21,585 nt of DNA from positions 1-21,585 of IMG/VR virus record IMGVR_UViG_3300042691_011097; one strand, written 5' to 3'. Positions 1 through 5,488 of the stretch are shown piece after piece. Made by a program: the position numbers and the translations under genes. The notes under the pieces were generated by a model. That model made no database searches, was not told the origin of the DNA, and saw only the letters and a list, made by a program, of their open reading frames with translations. How positions within the stretch are numbered: position 1 is the first letter of the stretch; each line of letters begins with the position of its first letter. The stretch comes from a virus.

Positions 1-1361
1 TTCTCCACCGGGAAGGTCAAGTCGAAACTGATATTACCACCATCAAGGCAGAGGGCAAGGGCATCGGCTCTGTCGGGGCTGGCGAGTCCCCTGGCTCGCA
101 TCGAGTCCTTGGATTCAACACCCAGCTTGCCCTTGGAGTTAACCAGGCTCCGGCGGCAGGTAAGTTGCGCCGTCAGTTCGTCGTCCTCAGGCAGGATGAT
201 CTCAGCCGCCTCGATCTTCTTGGCCATTCCATACCACATCTCAGCGGCGCGGTTGGTGTAGGCATCGGTGTCGTAGGCGGTAGAGCCGAAGTTGACCCGC
301 TGCACTTCCCAGCCAGCCTCGGCCAGGGCATCGCACATGGGCATACCCAGGCCGCTTGCGTCAGCATAGATGTCTTCGGCTTTCAAGCCGTGCTTCTTGA
401 ACTCGACGATAAAACGGCCTACCGCAGACATGGTGTCCCTTTCGCGCCATGCCGTGATGGGTAGAACCTTGTTCCCATCCCGCACGCAAAGCACGTTACA
501 GTCGCCGCCAGCCGCAAAGTCTACACCGGCGATCTTTGTGCCAGGCTTGAAATCCGGTGGGCTGGTAAGGCAGTTCTGAAGCTGATTCAGGTTAATAATC
601 AGGCTCTCGTTGCCGATGTCCACAAACTCGCCATAGATCATGGAGCGGGTCAGAGGGTGCTTCTCTCCGTACCGCTGGATAACCTCGTCGATCTGCTTCT
701 GGGTTATATGAGGGCAGTCGAAGGCGGTCACGGCGTGCTTCTTCCACATATTCGCCTCCTTGGTAAAGGCGCGATAGAAGGCACCGCTTGACCCACCGGG
801 GCTGGAGGCGATTAGCAGTCGCGTTGGTTGGCACCGACTGATAGCCTCGAACAATGGATCGGCAACGGTCTTGGCTTCGTCAACCACCATAAGCAATGGC
901 GCAGTTTCGTGGTTCTCGGCGTGCCAGCCTTCAGCACGGCCAGGATCGGTCGCAGAGTAACCTATAATGCGCGATGTGTTGCCGTCAGGGTGCAGGTAGC
1001 GGATCTCGCCGGATGTGACCTCCCAGGGGCCACCAAGCTTGGCGATGTGGGATCGTAGGCTCGGCCAAAGCTGGGACTCGACTTGGCGGAAGACTCCGGC
1101 GGTCGTGACCGCAATAGAACGCTTGTAGACGAGCGCGTGCCATATCAAAACGCCGGAAATTACCGTGGAAGTCTTGCCGGAACCGTTGGCGGCGCGTAGA
1201 GCCACTCTAGCGTCTACTGGCTCAATATCTGCCAGTACATCCTTTTGCCATTTGTAGAGATTGATGCCCAATACCTTATCTGCGAAATACGCAGGGTTTA
1301 GCAGTTGCTCTAAAACCTCTTCAGGTGCCTTTTGGGCTGACTTGGGAATACGCTTGGGCAT
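1..1361 (-). CDS. Terminase large subunit (TerL), 3' end cut by window edge
   Basis: This is the ATP-driven DNA packaging motor and headful/cos nuclease of a tailed phage. The frame is open from an ATG at 1361 to position 1, giving about 453 residues. Near the N-terminus a Walker A motif, RAANGSGKTS (residues 56-65), is clear. Walker B, LLMVVDEA, lies at about 156-163, followed by an SSPGG coupling-type motif near 187. The C-terminal RNase H-like nuclease is visible as AGVDFAAGGD (D281), YADASGLG (D334) and DRADALAL (D429/D432), so all catalytic parts are present and only a short tail is missing. An AGAGG-like ribosome site precedes the ATG. The gene follows terS by 39 bp, the usual terS-terL order. 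Family assignment is confident; the subfamily (T4-like/Terminase_6) is inferred from motif style. Confidence 0.95.
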   Translation of the reverse strand, partial: MPKRIPKSAQKAPEEVLEQLLNPAYFADKVLGINLYKWQKDVLADIEPVDARVALRAANGSGKTSTVISGVLIWHALVYKRSIAVTTAGVFRQVESQLWPSLRSHIAKLGGPWEVTSGEIRYLHPDGNTSRIIGYSATDPGRAEGWHAENHETAPLLMVVDEAKTVADPLFEAISRCQPTRLLIASSPGGSSGAFYRAFTKEANMWKKHAVTAFDCPHITQKQIDEVIQRYGEKHPLTRSMIYGEFVDIGNESLIINLNQLQNCLTSPPDFKPGTKIAGVDFAAGGDCNVLCVRDGNKVLPITAWRERDTMSAVGRFIVEFKKHGLKAEDIYADASGLGMPMCDALAEAGWEVQRVNFGSTAYDTDAYTNRAAEMWYGMAKKIEAAEIILPEDDELTAQLTCRRSLVNSKGKLGVESKDSMRARGLASPDRADALALCLDGGNISFDLTFPVE

Positions 1362-1400
1362 AACCTCTTTTTGTTTTGTGGCGCAATTATTTAGGGGGTA

Positions 1401-2216
1401 TTATAGATGTAAATCGGTGGCGGGGGGCGTGGTGGGGGGCGTGTCGTGTACCGGCCATTTCTTCAGAGACTCTGCCCTTGGTTTTCTTCGTCTCATTTGC
1501 TTGCCTCGCCGTTTTTGCAAATTGTCTTTCGTAATATCTTTATTGTCAACATTATTGTCAGAGTTGATACAATAATTAGTGAGCGACAAATGGTTTTTCG
1601 GTTCTTTGGCAAGTTGTTCTTTGTCAGTATGGTTATGACTATTTCCCAACTGCTTCAACTTTGGTGCATCTGTATCAGATATGGCAATAACTTGCGCTTT
1701 CTTTTCCGCTCGCCTCGATGCGAGTCCGGCAAGTAATGCTGCGAATGATCCATTGACCCCATGAGTCACGGAAGTATCTACGGATAAACGACTTGAGGGC
1801 TGCGCGTAGGAATAAACACGCTCCGCCATCCACGCTTTCGCTTGCCATGACTTCTCACCGGCAAGCTCGATGTCTTTTAATAGTTTTAATTCGTGCTTTT
1901 TTCTGGCCATCCTCACTTGATCGCCGAATGCCGGACGCTTTTTAGTCCAACCTTGGACTGTCACCGGATTAAGTCCGACTAATTCAGCGGCTTTCTCAAG
2001 CGTGAAGCCGGAGCCGCACGCATCGATTATTGTCTTAGCAATTTCATCCGTGAATGCCGTCTTTCCATTCTTTGATTTTGCTGGAAGATTTTCTGAAGGA
2101 TTTTCCACGCGCCTAAGATACCATAAAAATTTATCAAAAATAATAGTTGACGATACAAGCGGCTTGTAATAGTTTGACCTTGCCAATGGAAAATCCGCGC
2201 GGATTACCCAAGGCAA
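1401..2216 (-). CDS. Terminase small subunit-like HTH protein (TerS)
   Basis: The protein contains a helix-turn-helix, FTLEKAAELVGLNPVTVQGW, and then a charged helix with the pattern W-QAKAW-AERVY that is typical of phage terminase small subunits. These bind the packaging site and regulate TerL. The tail is basic and low-complexity, ending in a Pro/Thr-rich stretch. It lies directly upstream of terL. The longest frame begins at 2216 (ATG), but the first 36 residues overlap promoter-like DNA and look unlike the rest. A GTG at 2108 preceded by TAGG would give about 235 residues and places the palindrome at 2154-2168 upstream of the gene, so it may be the true start. Function is inferred from motif and position; a generic phage HTH regulator is the alternative. 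Confidence 0.8.
   Translation of the reverse strand: MPWVIRADFPLARSNYYKPLVSSTIIFDKFLWYLRRVENPSENLPAKSKNGKTAFTDEIAKTIIDACGSGFTLEKAAELVGLNPVTVQGWTKKRPAFGDQVRMARKKHELKLLKDIELAGEKSWQAKAWMAERVYSYAQPSSRLSVDTSVTHGVNGSFAALLAGLASRRAEKKAQVIAISDTDAPKLKQLGNSHNHTDKEQLAKEPKNHLSLTNYCINSDNNVDNKDITKDNLQKRRGKQMRRRKPRAESLKKWPVHDTPPTTPPATDLHL
2147..2175 (+). promoter_or_regulatory. Divergent promoter region with 15-bp palindromic operator
   Basis: On the plus strand TTGACG (2147-2152) and TAGTTT (2170-2175) are separated by exactly 17 bp and point toward the gene at 2239. The spacer holds a perfect palindrome, TACAAGC-G-GCTTGTA (2154-2168). On the minus strand TTGTAT (2158-2153) and GATAAA (2135-2130) are also 17 bp apart and point toward terS. 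One palindrome therefore overlaps the spacer of one promoter and the -35 of the other, as expected for a repressor operator. The boxes are inferred by eye. Confidence 0.6.
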
Positions 2217-2238
2217 CTAAAAGAAAGGAAACACAACA

Positions 2239-2487
2239 ATGACAAAGCGAACAAAAACTTGGAAAATCGGCGAATATTGCTCCGGTGGAGTAATTCGCGC
2301 CAAGAGTTGCGGCGAATTCGTTAAACTTGAAATTCGAGACTACTTCACGGATGAATTGTTAAACGATGGCACTTTCGGGCGAATCCATGAAAGACAGATA
2401 TTCGAATTCTTGACCCTGTTTACCACTCATTACTATGCCGATAATGTTATCGCATGGATTAAGCAGAAAGTCTGGGGGTTGGCATGA
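2239..2487 (+). CDS. Small phage protein of unknown function (82 aa)
   Basis: I do not recognise this 82-residue protein. It is mixed charged and aromatic, with an internal stretch (YFTDELLNDGTFGRIHERQ) and a C-terminal hydrophobic helix, but no clear membrane segment. It is the first gene of the plus-strand island and lies downstream of the TTGACG/TAGTTT promoter. Its start is supported by the leader AAAAGAAAGGAAACACAACA directly before the ATG, a leader repeated before other genes of the island. Its stop overlaps the next start as ATGA, so it is translationally coupled to the gp88-like gene. Confidence 0.75.
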   Translation: MTKRTKTWKIGEYCSGGVIRAKSCGEFVKLEIRDYFTDELLNDGTFGRIHERQIFEFLTLFTTHYYADNVIAWIKQKVWGLA

Positions 2488-3185
2488 GTATCCAAGTACA
2501 TTTCACCCTCTCTTCATCCAACGCGAAAACTGGCGCGATTCCAGTAAGCACGACATCCGCCAACACTTGCCCAGACGCTTGCCCATTGAAAGCTGGCGGC
2601 GGATGCTATGCCAACGGCGGACCGCTTGGAATGCACTGGCGCAAGGTGACGGATGGCAAGCGCGGCACCGGTTGGGAAGACTTCCGCCGCGCGGTTGCCA
2701 ACTTGCCCCAAGGGCAACTTTGGCGACACAACCAGGCTGGCGACTTACCTGGTGAAAGCGACAGAATCAGCGTCCCCATGCTCGAAGATTTGGTAAGGGC
2801 GAATAAGGGGCGGCGCGGATTCACCTATACGCATAAGCCGGTACTAGACCGGCAGCGCGGCGAGGTTGTGGAGAATCGGGAGGCGATTGCCAAGGCGAAC
2901 CGAGAGGGATTCACTATTAATCTTTCCGCGAATGGCCTGAAGCACGCCGACGAGCTTGCCGCGCTTAAAATTGCGCCGGTTGTCACCTTGTTGCCAAGCG
3001 GCATCGAGGACAACACAACCACACCCAACGGGCGGAAAGTTGTAGTCTGTCCTGCTCAAAAAATTGACGGCATTACTTGCGCGAAGTGTCGCCTATGCGC
3101 GCGGGCGGATCGATCCGTCATAATCGGTTTTATACCGCACGGGAACGCGAAGCGTAAAACCGGCGCGGTTGCGGATAAAAACTAA
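2484..3185 (+). CDS. gp88/DUF7227-like cysteine-cluster phage protein
   Basis: This 233-residue protein resembles the mycobacteriophage gp88-like (DUF7227) family, recalled from memory, whose function is unknown. Two cysteine groups are visible: C29-x3-C33-x7-C41-Y near the N-terminus, and C189-x9-C199-x2-C202-x2-C205 near the C-terminus. They are spaced like ligands for zinc or an iron-sulfur cluster. Between them are the segments FTYTHK (113-118), EGFTINLSANGLKHADEL (141-158) and APVVTLLPSG (164-173), typical of the family. The C-terminus is basic. The start ATG overlaps the preceding stop (ATGA). The gene is the largest in the plus-strand island. Metal binding is inferred; no enzymatic activity can be assigned. 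Confidence 0.75.
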   Translation: MSIQVHFTLSSSNAKTGAIPVSTTSANTCPDACPLKAGGGCYANGGPLGMHWRKVTDGKRGTGWEDFRRAVANLPQGQLWRHNQAGDLPGESDRISVPMLEDLVRANKGRRGFTYTHKPVLDRQRGEVVENREAIAKANREGFTINLSANGLKHADELAALKIAPVVTLLPSGIEDNTTTPNGRKVVVCPAQKIDGITCAKCRLCARADRSVIIGFIPHGNAKRKTGAVADKN

Positions 3186-3202
3186 AAGAAAGAGAGGACA
3201 CC

Positions 3203-3433
3203 ATGACAAAACAAAAAGCAATTGCGCTCTCCATATTGGAGACGCTGACAGAATCGAAAACCGGCGGGATGTCCGCTGGCCATATGTTTGTGGCCCTTAT
3301 GGGCTTTTGCGGTCATATGGAATTCAATTCCATCCTATCCGCACTAGAACGCGGCGGGCTGGTTCAAGTTAGCAATCACTACGTTACCCCCACGGATAAA
3401 GCGAGGGCCTTATTTGTAAAGGAGGTTGCATGA
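3203..3433 (+). CDS. Small protein, possibly winged-helix fold (76 aa)
   Basis: The 76-residue product is not recognised by family. Its pattern (N-terminal helix, then FNSILSALERGGLVQVSNHYVTPT) looks like the recognition helix and wing of a small winged-helix domain: helix, 'RGGLV' turn, then beta strands. This suggests a DNA-binding regulator, but it rests on pattern only. The start is supported by AAAAGAAAGAGAGGACACC just upstream, a variant of the island's repeated leader. The stop overlaps the start of the 31-residue membrane peptide at 3430 (ATGA). Confidence 0.7.
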   Translation: MTKQKAIALSILETLTESKTGGMSAGHMFVALMGFCGHMEFNSILSALERGGLVQVSNHYVTPTDKARALFVKEVA

Positions 3434-3525
3434 TCGCAGAAGTTCACGGTGCCGTATACTTCGCCCACGGTTTGATTTTGGGCGGGATCTTGGCGGCTTT
3501 CGCAATGTTCATCGGGCGGAAATAA
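3430..3525 (+). CDS. Tiny one-helix membrane peptide (31 aa)
   Basis: A short frame runs from the ATG at 3430 to TAA at 3523-3525. It encodes MIAEVHGAVYFAHG followed by a hydrophobic segment (LILGGILAAFAMFI) and ends GRK. A strong AGGAGG site lies 4 bp before the ATG, inside the end of the previous gene, and the start overlaps that gene's stop as ATGA. The single membrane span with a positive C-terminus is visible, but the role is unknown. Similar tiny membrane peptides in phages include holin- or spanin-like and superinfection factors; none can be chosen here. Confidence 0.6.
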   Translation: MIAEVHGAVYFAHGLILGGILAAFAMFIGRK

Positions 3526-3551
3526 AAACAATAAAAGAAAGGAAACACAAA

Positions 3552-3743
3552 ATGAAAAATAAACTATTCACGGTATACGCAAAGAGCGTTGTGAAATACC
3601 AAATAGAAGTAAACGCCAGCAGCGCAGAAGAAGCCGTTAAGAAGGCGGAAACGATCGACGCTGGCGAGTGGATCGAAGACGAGAAAAGCGGAGACTTCGA
3701 GGTGACATGGGCGGAGGCTTTCGATATTTGTAAATTGAAATAG
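3552..3743 (+). CDS. Small hypothetical protein (63 aa)
   Basis: This 63-residue protein starts MKNKLFTVYAKSV and contains an amphipathic helix (SSAEEAVKKAETI). The layout, a beta strand, then 'V-A-S-EEA-+-A', then a charged loop and final strand, resembles small phage and plasmid proteins of the DpnD/PcfM-like type (FxV...A.s.eeA), a comparison made from memory. A longer in-frame extension to 3426 exists, but the ATG at 3552 is preferred because the repeated leader AATAAAAGAAAGGAAACACA sits right before it. It is followed by a long hairpin. Confidence 0.7.
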   Translation: MKNKLFTVYAKSVVKYQIEVNASSAEEAVKKAETIDAGEWIEDEKSGDFEVTWAEAFDICKLK

Positions 3744-3788
3744 TCTCCCCTCGTTCCCCCTCGTCACGGAGGGGGACGGAGGTGAGAC
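3743..3788. other. Long GC-rich hairpin between two island genes
   Basis: Directly after the stop of the preceding gene, GTCTC (3743-3747) pairs with GAGAC (3784-3788). Inside, CGTTCCCCCTC pairs with GAGGGGGACG with one bulge, around the loop GTCACG. No run of T follows, so a Rho-independent terminator is not clearly supported. An mRNA-stabilising or processing structure between 3743 and the gene at 3833 is equally possible. Confidence 0.55.
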
Positions 3789-3832
3789 ACGATAGGGTCG
3801 AGCCTAAAAACAATAAAGAAAGGAAACATAAA

Positions 3833-4063
3833 ATGAAATATTGGTTCAAAACTAAAAAACAGCTTGGGGATTTTGTAAAAGACTACTCCAAAAACGATAA
3901 TTTTGTCGTTTTTATATGGGCAAAAAACGAAATAGAGGAGTCGGCAGGAAAAAAAATTAAAAATTGGAAGGCATTTTGCGAAAAAGTTGAAGACGATTCA
4001 GAGGTATATGACGCAGATGTCAAATTGGAAAATAGTCTTTTTGAAATTGCCAAAAAACTTTAA
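3833..4063 (+). CDS. Small AT-rich hypothetical protein (76 aa)
   Basis: The 76-residue product begins MKYWFKTKKQLGDFVKDYSK and is rich in Lys, Glu, Asp and aromatic residues, with no recognised motif. The base composition is clearly more AT-rich than the replication genes. An in-frame upstream extension to 3782 is rejected because the island's repeated leader (AATAAAGAAAGGAAACATAAA) lies immediately before the ATG at 3833. It may be a small regulatory or anti-host protein, but nothing in the sequence establishes that. Confidence 0.65.
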   Translation: MKYWFKTKKQLGDFVKDYSKNDNFVVFIWAKNEIEESAGKKIKNWKAFCEKVEDDSEVYDADVKLENSLFEIAKKL

Positions 4064-4096
4064 CAAGGCGGCAAGGGTTTATCGTAGTAAGGGAGG

Positions 4097-4168
4097 ATGT
4101 CGAAGAGACTTTTAAACTTTATTGAATATTGGCGCGACAAGGTTCCACCCCTTGGCCGGTTCACCTAG
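4097..4168 (+). CDS. Possible 23-residue peptide
   Basis: An open frame from ATG 4097 to TAG 4166 encodes MSKRLLNFIEYWRDKVPPLG plus three residues. A GGGAGG sequence touches the ATG, which is too close for normal initiation, so the case is weak. The rest of 4064-4248 holds no other gene that I can support, only the repeats at 4183-4235. Confidence 0.2.
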   Translation: MSKRLLNFIEYWRDKVPPLGRFT

Positions 4169-4182
4169 TCCGCCATACGCCT

Positions 4183-4235
4183 ATAAACGGCAGCGTGGCG
4201 ATTTTATTTGACCAATAAACGGCAGCGTAGCAATT
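4183..4235 (+). repeat. Two direct repeats ATAAACGGCAGCGT (32-bp period)
   Basis: ATAAACGGCAGCGTGGCGATT (4183-4203) and ATAAACGGCAGCGTAGCAATT (4215-4235) share 19 of 21 positions and start 32 bp apart, just upstream of the gene at 4249. Weaker relatives with AAACGGTAG or CGGTAGC cores occur at about 4404, 4425, 4440 and 4588. They could be regulator sites, a phage-specific promoter element or iterons. Confidence 0.6.
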
Positions 4236-4248
4236 AACCAGGAGCATT

Positions 4249-4431
4249 ATGACCAAAGAACAAATCATTAAAGAGTATCTTTCCACCCTTGGCCGCAAGG
4301 GCGGGAGCGTTAAGGGGCCGCAGAAGGCCCGGAAGTTATCGCGGGAGCATTACGCCAAGGTTAGCCAGGTTCAGCGGGATCGTTGGGCTAAATGGCGGGA
4401 GTCAAACGGTAGCATACCCACTGATCGGTAG
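4249..4431 (+). CDS. Small basic KGG-motif protein (60 aa)
   Basis: This 60-residue basic protein contains LGRKGGSVKGPQKARKLSRE followed by a helix with repeated Arg/Trp (QRDRWAKWR). The GRKGG motif and basic character recall small phage and bacterial proteins with KGG-type repeats and suggest nucleic-acid binding. Its function is unknown. CAGGAG lies six bases before the ATG, a good ribosome site. The two repeats at 4183-4235 sit immediately upstream. It is the last plus-strand gene of the island and converges on the leftward gene ending at 4450. Confidence 0.65.
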   Translation: MTKEQIIKEYLSTLGRKGGSVKGPQKARKLSREHYAKVSQVQRDRWAKWRESNGSIPTDR

Positions 4432-4449
4432 CGTCAGTAAAACGGTAGT

Positions 4450-4620
4450 CTATCGACCTATAGAGACGCAACAGGCTTTATTGCCTAGAGATTCTGGGAT
4501 TTTGCGCTTTATAGCCGGTATCTTGCGTTGGGAGGCATGGTCTACCTGCTTGCCATCAATCTTCGCTTCTAGCGGCATCTCCGCTCGATTAAACGGTATC
4601 CTGGTGCCTTGTTTTACCAC
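4450..4620 (-). CDS. Small basic phage protein (56 aa, GTG start)
   Basis: A 56-residue frame runs from GTG 4620 to TAG 4450. The GTG overlaps the TAA of the upstream gene (GTGGTAA), and GGAG lies nine bases before it, so coupled translation is plausible. The sequence (IPFNRAEMPLEAKIDGKQV, then RKIPAIKRKIPESLG) reads like a real protein with a repeated RKIP element, but no family is recognised. It completes the small leftward cluster 5207-4450 and converges on the plus-strand gene ending at 4431. Confidence 0.5.
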   Translation of the reverse strand: MVKQGTRIPFNRAEMPLEAKIDGKQVDHASQRKIPAIKRKIPESLGNKACCVSIGR

Positions 4621-4844
4621 TTCCTGCAACTCCAGTAGCGTGCAGTCAGTTTGCTAGGAGGGTTGCTGTCGCACCGATGCCTAGCCCTAAAGCTCTTACG
4701 CCGTCCAGGTATGGACTTCTTAATGGTCATCTTGGGATCGCCAAAGCGGATGGTCTTAGACTTGCCACCCGAACAGGCTCGAACCTTAAACTTCTTTGAC
4801 CCTCCAGGGGTACGCACCGGCCTATTGCATGGGGATTGTTTCAT
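4614..4844 (-). CDS. Conserved phage protein with FGDPxMxIKK...RARHRC motif (76 aa)
   Basis: The 76-residue basic protein has the pattern KFKVRACSGGKSKTIRFGDP, then MTIKKSIPGRRKSFRARHRC and a T-ARYWSC-KW ending. I recognise this as a small conserved family found in many marine and freshwater phages, with no known function. Conserved Cys residues in the RARHRC and YWSC motifs could bind a metal. The start at 4844 overlaps the stop of the upstream gene (ATGA), and an AGGAG lies about ten bases before it. It sits next to another short conserved phage protein (5064-5207); the two often occur together in my recollection, which is not verified here. Confidence 0.75.
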   Translation of the reverse strand: MKQSPCNRPVRTPGGSKKFKVRACSGGKSKTIRFGDPKMTIKKSIPGRRKSFRARHRCDSNPPSKLTARYWSCRKW

Positions 4845-5095
4845 TGGTTTAATGCTCCTGCCAGTAGCTTAATCTTTTCCTGGTGTACTTCAAGGAACTT
4901 TCCCAGGTCCTCTAGGTCATCTGTAAGGCTGACCATGTTTGCCTCGTACACCTCGCGGGAGCAGTCAGCTAATATGTCACCACAGAGTCGGTCCACCTTG
5001 GCTATGGTCTGATGCAGGCGGGAGTTCTCTGTCAGGAGAAGCTCGATATACGCCCAGGCGAGGTCAACCCTTGGACTTTTCACTGAAGCCGCCAC
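4841..5095 (-). CDS. Helical hypothetical protein (about 80-84 aa)
   Basis: The protein is almost entirely helical (SRLHQTIAKVDRLCGDILAD, LTDDLEDLGKFLEVHQEKIK) and may be a coiled-coil or small structural/scaffold protein; no family is recognised. The longest frame uses GTG 5095 and overlaps the upstream gene by 32 bp. A second GTG at 5083, preceded by GGCGG, is an equally good start. Its end overlaps the next gene as ATGA. Confidence 0.6.
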   Translation of the reverse strand: MAASVKSPRVDLAWAYIELLLTENSRLHQTIAKVDRLCGDILADCSREVYEANMVSLTDDLEDLGKFLEVHQEKIKLLAGALNQ

Positions 5096-5207
5096 GCTTG
5101 GCTTTCATCATACGCCAGATGCGAGGGCTGATGGTAGACTTGGACTTGGGACGGGAGGTGCCAGCCTTACGGCGAGCATTGATATTAGCGTAAAGACCGG
5201 GTTTCAT
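5064..5207 (-). CDS. Conserved short phage protein, GLYANINARRKAGTSR family (47 aa)
   Basis: From ATG 5207 the product is MKPGLYANINARRKAGTSRP, then KSKSTISPRIW and a basic tail ending KSKG. The GLYANIN-KRKAGTSR-KSTIS signature belongs to a widespread family of very short phage proteins of unknown function, often near structural or packaging genes. The frame stays open upstream to 5294, but that part has no homologous look and overlaps repeats, so the internal ATG is chosen. No good Shine-Dalgarno lies directly before it; a GGGAGG lies about 17 bases away. It is the first gene downstream of the promoter at 5430-5458. Confidence 0.7.
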   Translation of the reverse strand: MKPGLYANINARRKAGTSRPKSKSTISPRIWRMMKAKRGGFSEKSKG

Positions 5208-5254
5208 TTCACTAATATACCACACCCTCCCTGCACGCCCAAGGGCGCGTGTCG

Positions 5255-5275
5255 TACCGTTTATAGCGTTTATAG
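5255..5275 (-). repeat. TATAAACGGTA / TATAAACGC motif pair
   Basis: Read on the minus strand, TATAAACGGTA (5265-5255) and TATAAACGC (5274-5266) stand side by side, about 50 bp upstream of the gene starting at 5207. The core equals that of the plus-strand repeats at 4183 and 4215 (TATAAACGGCA and AATAAACGGCA). The motif thus precedes the starts of both convergent small-gene clusters, on the coding strand of each. Confidence 0.5.
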
Positions 5276-5340
5276 CAGCCCTGCGCGTGTCCATGCGGCT
5301 GCCAGCTTTTCTTTCCTTGGGAACACTCAGGCAGTGGATT

Positions 5341-5414
5341 TTCCTCGGAACCTGCCGTCAGGGGAGGGGAGGGTAACGACATAGGAGTTACCCCTCCCCC
5401 TGGTTCCTCGGAAC
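5341..5414. repeat. Nested inverted repeats with two TTCCTCGGAA palindromes
   Basis: TTCCTCGGAA occurs at 5341-5350 and GTTCCTCGGAAC at 5403-5414, each a small palindrome (TTCC-TC-GGAA). Between them CAGGGGAGGGGAGGGTAAC faces GTTACCCCTCCCCCTG around a short loop, forming a GC-rich stem. A related TTCCTTGGGAAC is at 5313-5324. The stretch 5208-5488 otherwise contains no gene. Together with the promoter just to the right, this looks like an operator and leader control region. No T-run supports a terminator. Confidence 0.55.
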
Positions 5415-5429
5415 TGTCTTTTGCCTTAT

Positions 5430-5458
5430 TATATATAAGGGTATGGCAGTAGTGTAAA
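5430..5458 (-). promoter_or_regulatory. Leftward promoter before the small cluster
   Basis: On the minus strand TTTACA (5458-5453) is followed after 17 bp by TATATA (5435-5430); a TATAAT reading (5433-5428) with 19 bp is also possible. Transcription would start near 5422 and enter the palindrome at 5403-5414 at once, as expected for repressible control of 5207-4450. The leader would be about 215 bases. Confidence 0.5.
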
Positions 5459-5488
5459 TGGCAGGAAAATGACAGGCTGAACTGACAG

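Noticed and set aside
592-834. 80-residue minus-strand frame
   Set aside because: It is an alternative frame within the terminase large subunit gene.
4183-4235. CRISPR array
   Set aside because: Only two close repeats with one 11-bp interval, and no further regularly spaced units or cas genes.
4432-4620. tRNA gene in the region between the convergent clusters
   Set aside because: No T-loop GTTC consensus with matching acceptor and anticodon stems could be assembled; a small minus-strand gene explains most of the stretch.
4289-4657. 122-residue plus-strand frame
   Set aside because: It overlaps the better-supported 60-residue plus gene and two minus-strand genes and shows no protein-like pattern.
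5347-5408. Rho-independent terminator after the helicase gene
   Set aside because: The stem is good but no run of T follows on either strand, and promoter and operator-like palindromes lie around it.
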